A DNA stretch of 20,552 bases, taken from contig JASHRR010000526.1 in NCBI GenBank assembly GCA_030037185.1, positions 1 through 20,552 on the forward strand. The letters run 5' to 3'. Positions 16,323-20,552 of the stretch are shown in pieces. Position numbers and translations under genes: made by a program. The notes beneath the pieces are model-generated. The model saw nothing but the letters and a program-made list of their open reading frames with translations. It did not search any database and had not been told where the DNA came from. Position 1 is the first letter of the stretch. Each line of letters begins with the position of its first letter. The stretch is from Xanthobacteraceae bacterium. Its GTDB lineage: Bacteria > Pseudomonadota > Alphaproteobacteria > Rhizobiales > Xanthobacteraceae.

Positions 16323-16337
16323 GTTCCCTGTCTGTTC
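16323..16337 (+). promoter_or_regulatory. LexA (SOS) box 2, alphaproteobacterial type
   Basis: GTTC-CCTGTCT-GTTC is a second GTTC-N7-GTTC repeat in the opposite orientation, three bases after box 1. Box 2 reversed matches box 1 at 11 of 15 bases, so together they form a 33-base imperfect palindrome centred at 16321. Binding here would cover the -10/+1 region and abut the ribosome site at 16341. Confidence 0.78.
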
Positions 16338-16351
16338 GAAAGGAGAGCCAC

Positions 16352-16453
16352 ATGATTCGCACCCTCATCGAAGAAGGCGCTGCACTGTTATCGATTGCCC
16401 TGTTCATCGGCATGATTGCAATTTGGGCCGAGGCGTTGTCGTCCGGATTGTAA
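16352..16453 (+). CDS. 33-residue single-helix membrane microprotein, probably SOS-induced
   Basis: A 33-codon frame, ATG 16352 to TAA 16451-16453, with a strong AGGAGAG ribosome site at 16341-16347 at proper spacing. The protein begins MIRTLIEEG and has one hydrophobic segment of about 19-20 residues (about 10-29, rich in Ala, Ile, Leu, Phe and Met, with Trp25). It ends in a short polar tail, SSGL. Arg3 and the acidic pair Glu7-Glu8 lie before the helix; with the only Arg at the N-terminus, an N-in/C-out orientation is likely. Two LexA-type boxes sit directly upstream. Size, topology and control resemble Caulobacter SidA, a 29-residue SOS-induced division inhibitor acting on FtsW, but no sequence homology is claimed. 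A membrane toxin or a leader peptide for dnaE are alternatives. Unusual as a gene only in being so short; the ribosome site and operators make it credible. Confidence 0.72.
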   Translation: MIRTLIEEGAALLSIALFIGMIAIWAEALSSGL

Positions 16454-16634
16454 CGGCTTAAATCGGCTGCCGGATCGTCTGGTTCGGACGAAGTTGTGCA
16501 TTGCGCGTGCCCGGACACGGCGACGGTGGACAGGCCGACCCCGAACTCTCACGATCACGCGCGCCGTTCGAATCGACGCCGCACCTCCCAGCGCCGAACT
16601 TCGGTGCATCACGTTTCCCGCAGAAAGCACACCC

Positions 16635-19600
16635 ATGGCGCTCGGCTTCGTCCATCTCCACCTCCATTCCGCCTATTCGCTGCTTGAAGGCGCCTTGCCC
16701 ATCGCGCGCCTCACGGAACTCGCCAAAGCCGACCGGCAGGCGGCTGTCGCACTGACCGACACGAATAACATGTTCGGGGCGCTGGAATTCTCAGACAAGA
16801 TGGCGGCAGCCGGCATCCAGCCGATTATCGGCTGCGCGTTGTCAATCGATTGCGGCGACCAGGACCGCCAGCCGCGCTCGTCGGGCTTTGGCGGTGCGGC
16901 GCAACCGCTGCCGCGCCTCGTGTTGCTCGCCGCAACTGAAACCGGCTACCGCAATCTGCTTCACCTCAATTCGCGGACCTATTTGGGCCACCCCGGCAGC
17001 GAGTTGCCCCACATCCAGCTCGACTGGCTCGACGGCAGGGCGGAAGGTTTGATCGCCTTGACGGGAGGCCCGGACGGCGTGCTCGATCGGGCCTTCTTGT
17101 CGGGACAGCCGCATCTCGCCCAAACGCGCGCGGACGCGCTCATGCGCCTGTTCGGCGATCGGCTCTATGTGGAGCTGCAGCGCCACGGCGCGGCGGAAGA
17201 GCGCATGGTTGAGCCGGCGCTGATTGAGCTCGCTTACGCCAAGGGGATCGCCCTCGTCGCGACCAATGAACCCTATTTCGCGACGGCGGATGACTATGAG
17301 GCCCATGACGCGCTGCTGTGCATCGCGGAGGGACGTCTGGTGGCCGAGGTCGAGCGTCGGCAGCTGACGATCGAGCACCGCTTCAAGAGCCGCGCTGAGA
17401 TGATGGCGCTGTTTCGCGATCTGCCGGAGGCGCTGGCCTCGACGGTCGAGATCGCCGAGCGTTCATCATTTCGGCCAGTGGCGCGCAAGCCTATACTGCC
17501 GCGTTTTTCCGCGGCCGAGCACGCAGCAGGCGACGGCACCGTCGATGAGGCCGTCGAACTGCGCCGGCAGGCCATCGGTGGTCTGCAACGTCGCATCGCC
17601 GCCCATGGGATCGCACCGGGCTTTACCGAGGAACAGTATCGCGAACGGCTCGACTTCGAGCTCGGCGTCATTGAGCGGATGAAATATCCAGGCTACTTCC
17701 TGATCGTCGCCGATTTCATTCAGTGGGCCAAGTCCAGGCGGATCCCGGTCGGGCCCGGCCGCGGGTCAGGCGCCGGCTCACTGGTCGCCTATGCGCTCAC
17801 CATCACGGATCTTGATCCGATTAGGTTCGGCCTCATCTTCGAGCGCTTCCTCAATCCCGAGCGCGTATCGATGCCGGATTTCGACATCGATTTCTGCCAA
17901 ACCCGGCGCGACGAGGTGATCCGCTACGTGCAGAGCCGATACGGCCGCGACCAGGTCGCGCAGATCATCACCTTCGGCAGCCTGCAAGCCCGCGGCGTGC
18001 TTCGCGACGTTGGCCGCGTGCTGGAGATGCCTTACGGCCAGGTCGATAAGCTGTGCAAACTGGTGCCGCAGAATCCGGCAGCGCCGATCGCGCTGGCGCG
18101 CGCCATTGCCGACGAGCCACGCCTGCAAGCCGAGCGCGACAATCAGCCGATCGTCGCCCGCGCCTTCGCGATCGCCGAAAAACTCGAGGGGCTGTACCGC
18201 CACGCCTCGACCCATGCGGCCGGCATTGTGATCGGCGAGCGGCGGCTCGATGAGCTGGTGCCGCTCTACCGCGACCCCAAGTCCGATATGCCGGTGACCC
18301 AATTCAACATGAAATGGGTCGAGCAGGCAGGCCTCGTCAAATTTGACTTTCTTGGGTTGAAGACCCTGACCGTGCTCGAAACAGCCGTTAAGCTGATTGC
18401 GGCACGCGGTATCGAGCTCGATCTTTCCCGCATTCCGCTCGATGACGGCAAGACCTACGAGATGCTGGCGCGCGGCGAGACGGTCGGCATCTTCCAGGTG
18501 GAAAGTCAGGGCATGCGCCGGGCCCTCGTCGACATGCGCCCGGACCGCTTCGAGGATCTGGTCGTGCTGGTGGCGTTATATCGGCCGGGCCCGATGGCCA
18601 ACATCCCAACCTACTGCGCCCGCAAACTCGGGCAGGAGCGCACCGACTATCTGCATCCGAAGCTTAAATCCATCCTCGAGCCGACCTACGGCATCATCAC
18701 CTATCAGGAACAGGTGATGAAAATCGCCCAGGACCTGGCCGGCTACAGCCTCGGCGAGGCGGATCTGTTGCGCCGCGCTATGGGCAAGAAGATCCGCAAG
18801 GAAATGGAACAGCAGCGCGAACGGTTCATCTCCGGCGCCGTCGCCCGGGGGATCGCCCAGGCCGACGCCGAAGCCATCTTCGAGGCTTGTGCGAAGTTCG
18901 CCGACTACGGGTTCAACAAGTCGCATTCGGCGCCTTACGCGCTGCTCACCTATCAGACCGCCTATCTCAAGGCGAACTATCCGGTCGAATTCCTCGCCGC
19001 CTCGATGACCCTCGACATGGGCAACACCGACAAGCTCGCCGAGTTTCGCGCCGAGGCTGCGCGCATGGGCATCACGGTCGAACCGCCGTCGATCAACCGG
19101 TCGGGCGTGGATTTCGAGGTTGCCGGCAACACCATCCGGTATGCCCTCGCGGCTCTCAAGGGCGTCGGCCGGGCCGCGATAGAAAGCATTGTGGCGGTGC
19201 GCGACCGGCCGTTCCGGGACTTCGGCGATTTTGCTCGCCGCATCAACGCGCGGGCCGTCAACAAGAGGGTGCTCGAGAGTGTTGTGGCGGCCGGCGCCTT
19301 CGACGAGCTGGAGCGCGAGCGGGCGCGGGCGATGGCCGCGATTGACGTCGTGCTGGCCACGGCGCAGCGTACGCAGGCCGCCGCTGCAAGTGGCCAGACC
19401 GAGTTGTTTGGCGATTCCGCCGCGCCCGAGCCGATCAAGATCCCGGACGTACCCGGTTGGCTGCCGGCCGAACGCCTGCAGCGGGAATACGACGCCGTCG
19501 GATTTTTCCTTACCGGCCACCCGCTCGACGATTACGTGGGCGTTCTGGAAAGTCTGCAGGTGCAGTCGTGGGCGGCTTTCGCGCATGCCGTTAAAGCCGG

Positions 19601-20096
19601 CGTCACGGCGGGAAAGGTCGCCGCGACCGTGGTGTCGCGGGCGGAACGACGCACCAAGACAGGCAACAAGATGGGTATCGTCGGGCTATCAGATCCGTCC
19701 GGTCAATATGAGGCGGTGATCTTTGCCGAGGGGTTGCAGCAATACCGCGACCTTCTGGAGCCCGGCAGCCCAGTGCTGCTGCAAATGACCGCCGAGGCGC
19801 AGGGGGACGAGGTCAGGGCCCGCATTCAGACCGTGGAAGCGCTCGATGGTGCTGCCGCCAGGATCCAAAAGGGCTTGCGCATCTTTGTGCGCGACGAAGC
19901 TCCCCTCGATGCGGTGGCGAAACGCCTCGATAGGGCCGGCGAGCGGGGGGAGGGGGATGGCGAAGTCAACCTCGTCGTGATGATGGGGGGCGGCGCGGAA
20001 GTGGAGCTGAAGCTGCCGGGCCGCTATAAGATCAGCCCGCAAATCGCCGGCGCCATCAAGGCTGTTCCCGGGGTCGTTGAGGTGCGGGCGGTATGA
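16635..20096 (+). CDS. dnaE: DNA polymerase III subunit alpha (replicative DnaE1)
   Basis: Catalytic subunit of the replicative polymerase, 1153 residues. The PHP domain opens with FVHLHLHSAYS; both histidines of the HLH pair are kept, unlike in E. coli, so it may be a metal-binding PHP. The palm carries PDFDIDF with catalytic Asp415 and Asp417, and Asp571 in VKFDFLGL. The helix-hairpin-helix block lies near 835-870. A beta-clamp-binding motif, QTELF, is at 921-925. An OB-fold starts near 994 (VAATVVSRAERRTKTGNKMG). The frame stays open upstream to 16416, but that would overlap the microprotein gene, and ATG 16635 gives the familiar N-terminus. The ribosome site is weak (AGAAAG). Full domain content and length favour DnaE1 over the mutagenic DnaE2, and no imuA/imuB genes are adjacent. 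Confidence 0.96.
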   Translation: MALGFVHLHLHSAYSLLEGALPIARLTELAKADRQAAVALTDTNNMFGALEFSDKMAAAGIQPIIGCALSIDCGDQDRQPRSSGFGGAAQPLPRLVLLAATETGYRNLLHLNSRTYLGHPGSELPHIQLDWLDGRAEGLIALTGGPDGVLDRAFLSGQPHLAQTRADALMRLFGDRLYVELQRHGAAEERMVEPALIELAYAKGIALVATNEPYFATADDYEAHDALLCIAEGRLVAEVERRQLTIEHRFKSRAEMMALFRDLPEALASTVEIAERSSFRPVARKPILPRFSAAEHAAGDGTVDEAVELRRQAIGGLQRRIAAHGIAPGFTEEQYRERLDFELGVIERMKYPGYFLIVADFIQWAKSRRIPVGPGRGSGAGSLVAYALTITDLDPIRFGLIFERFLNPERVSMPDFDIDFCQTRRDEVIRYVQSRYGRDQVAQIITFGSLQARGVLRDVGRVLEMPYGQVDKLCKLVPQNPAAPIALARAIADEPRLQAERDNQPIVARAFAIAEKLEGLYRHASTHAAGIVIGERRLDELVPLYRDPKSDMPVTQFNMKWVEQAGLVKFDFLGLKTLTVLETAVKLIAARGIELDLSRIPLDDGKTYEMLARGETVGIFQVESQGMRRALVDMRPDRFEDLVVLVALYRPGPMANIPTYCARKLGQERTDYLHPKLKSILEPTYGIITYQEQVMKIAQDLAGYSLGEADLLRRAMGKKIRKEMEQQRERFISGAVARGIAQADAEAIFEACAKFADYGFNKSHSAPYALLTYQTAYLKANYPVEFLAASMTLDMGNTDKLAEFRAEAARMGITVEPPSINRSGVDFEVAGNTIRYALAALKGVGRAAIESIVAVRDRPFRDFGDFARRINARAVNKRVLESVVAAGAFDELERERARAMAAIDVVLATAQRTQAAAASGQTELFGDSAAPEPIKIPDVPGWLPAERLQREYDAVGFFLTGHPLDDYVGVLESLQVQSWAAFAHAVKAGVTAGKVAATVVSRAERRTKTGNKMGIVGLSDPSGQYEAVIFAEGLQQYRDLLEPGSPVLLQMTAEAQGDEVRARIQTVEALDGAAARIQKGLRIFVRDEAPLDAVAKRLDRAGERGEGDGEVNLVVMMGGGAEVELKLPGRYKISPQIAGAIKAVPGVVEVRAV

Positions 20097-20103
20097 ACCG
20101 CCA

Positions 20104-20154
20104 AGCGGCTGTGGAGGCAGTTTCTGGGCTTGCGGCCCAGGCCGGTTCCCGACC
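20104..20154 (-). pseudogene. Fragment of a TnpB-like C-terminal tail (mobile-element scar)
   Basis: The minus strand reads GREPAWAASPETASTAA here, 13 of 17 residues identical to GREPAWAVRPETPSRAA at the end of the decayed tnpB at 14544-14594. The DNA is also alike (GCCCAGGC-GGTTCCCGACC shared apart from one base). The similarity begins within about ten bases of the dnaE stop, just as the tnpB tail begins 12 bases behind the lolD stop. The upstream part of the frame is closed by a stop after about five more codons, so only a scar remains. It may represent the right end (3' end of tnpB and guide-RNA region) of an IS1341-type element. A shared non-coding repeat is the alternative. Confidence 0.6.
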
Positions 20155-20272
20155 TGACCGTCTCGGTCAAGGAGCAACGCGACGTCCCTTTGCGAATTCC
20201 ATTTAGACCAACTATTGGAAGCCGTGCCGACGCGATCCGGGTACGTCACGCAATTTGATCGATAGGTCCGTC

Positions 20273-20552
20273 ATGAACGTGCAAACCTCGAATTCGAAGC
20301 TCATCAAAGGTACGACAGGCGATTGGGAAGTCGTCATCGGGCTGGAAGTTCACGCCCAGGTCAATTCCAAGGCAAAGCTGTTTTCCGGCGCCGCCACCGC
20401 GTTCGGGGGCGAGCCGAATTCGCACGTGTCGCCCGTCGATGCCGCGATGCCCGGCATGCTGCCGGTGATCAACGGGGAATGCGTTGCCCAGGCCGTGCGC
20501 ACCGGGCTCGGGCTCAAAGCCAAGATCAATCTGCGTTCGGTGTTCGACCGCA
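20273..20552 (+). CDS. gatB: Asp/Glu-tRNA amidotransferase subunit B, N-terminal part (3' end outside window)
   Basis: GatB, with GatA and GatC, converts Glu-tRNA(Gln) and Asp-tRNA(Asn) to the amidated forms. The first 93 codons are present. [26 protein letters not shown] and [18 protein letters not shown] sequence are hallmarks of the GatB/E cradle domain, with the EVHAQ metal/phosphate region intact. The ATG at 20273 follows a modest AGGT site at 20264-20267. The gene runs off the window end. It follows dnaE after 176 bases holding the TnpB-tail scar, so it probably has its own promoter. Confidence 0.95.
   Translation, partial: MNVQTSNSKLIKGTTGDWEVVIGLEVHAQVNSKAKLFSGAATAFGGEPNSHVSPVDAAMPGMLPVINGECVAQAVRTGLGLKAKINLRSVFDR

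Noticed and set aside
16416..16634. Upstream extension of dnaE to 16416 (73 extra residues)
   Set aside because: It would overlap the microprotein gene, lacks a ribosome site, and encodes Arg/Pro-rich sequence unlike any DnaE N-terminus. ATG 16635 starts the PHP domain directly.
1..20552. CRISPR array, phage genes, or replication/attachment sites
   Set aside because: No spaced direct repeats of 23-40 bases, no integrase or phage structural genes, and no tRNA-associated att duplication were found.

Overview
The window is GC-rich, densely coded on the plus strand, and almost entirely alphaproteobacterial in character. The 14-subunit type complex I cluster, short NuoI, editing-domain-less ProS, single LolC/E-type permease, RNase J followed by methylmalonyl-CoA epimerase and a DUF1467 protein, and the GTTC-N7-GTTC type SOS boxes all point to the Hyphomicrobiales (Rhizobiales), near Bradyrhizobium, Rhodopseudomonas or Xanthobacteraceae relatives. 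The genus cannot be fixed from the sequence alone.

Layout. (1) 1-7067: the distal part of a nuo operon, nuoH (3' end only), nuoI, nuoJ, nuoK, nuoL, nuoM and nuoN. These encode the proton-pumping membrane arm and the N6a/N6b ferredoxin-like subunit of NADH:quinone oxidoreductase. (2) 7279-10624: a housekeeping block of birA (biotin ligase), rnj (RNase J), mce (methylmalonyl-CoA epimerase) and a small DUF1467 membrane protein, ended by a very long hairpin terminator at 10728-10780. Biotin ligase and epimerase both fit a propionyl-CoA/methylmalonyl-CoA route. (3) 11123-14520: proS, lolC/E (LolF-like) and lolD, i.e. prolyl-tRNA charging plus the lipoprotein-release ABC transporter. (4) 14521-16453: an accessory stretch between lolD and dnaE. 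It holds a decayed, frameshifted tnpB (IS200/IS605 or IS1341 type) on the minus strand, a class I SAM methyltransferase of the LCMT-like family, and a tiny membrane-protein gene behind two adjacent LexA-type boxes. (5) 16635-20096: dnaE, the replicative polymerase alpha subunit. It is followed by a second, shorter fragment of the same TnpB C-terminal tail, and then by the 5' end of gatB.

Most of the window is ordinary conserved core. The most interesting item is the unlisted 33-codon gene at 16352-16453. It has a strong Shine-Dalgarno sequence, a single predicted membrane helix, and two GTTC/GAAC-N7 repeats arranged as an imperfect palindrome just downstream of a TTGACT -35 element. It looks like an SOS-induced membrane microprotein, analogous in size, topology and control to the Caulobacter division inhibitor SidA but not visibly homologous, and it lies directly upstream of dnaE. 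The second noteworthy signal is the repeated occurrence of TnpB 3'-end debris immediately behind two core genes (lolD and dnaE).
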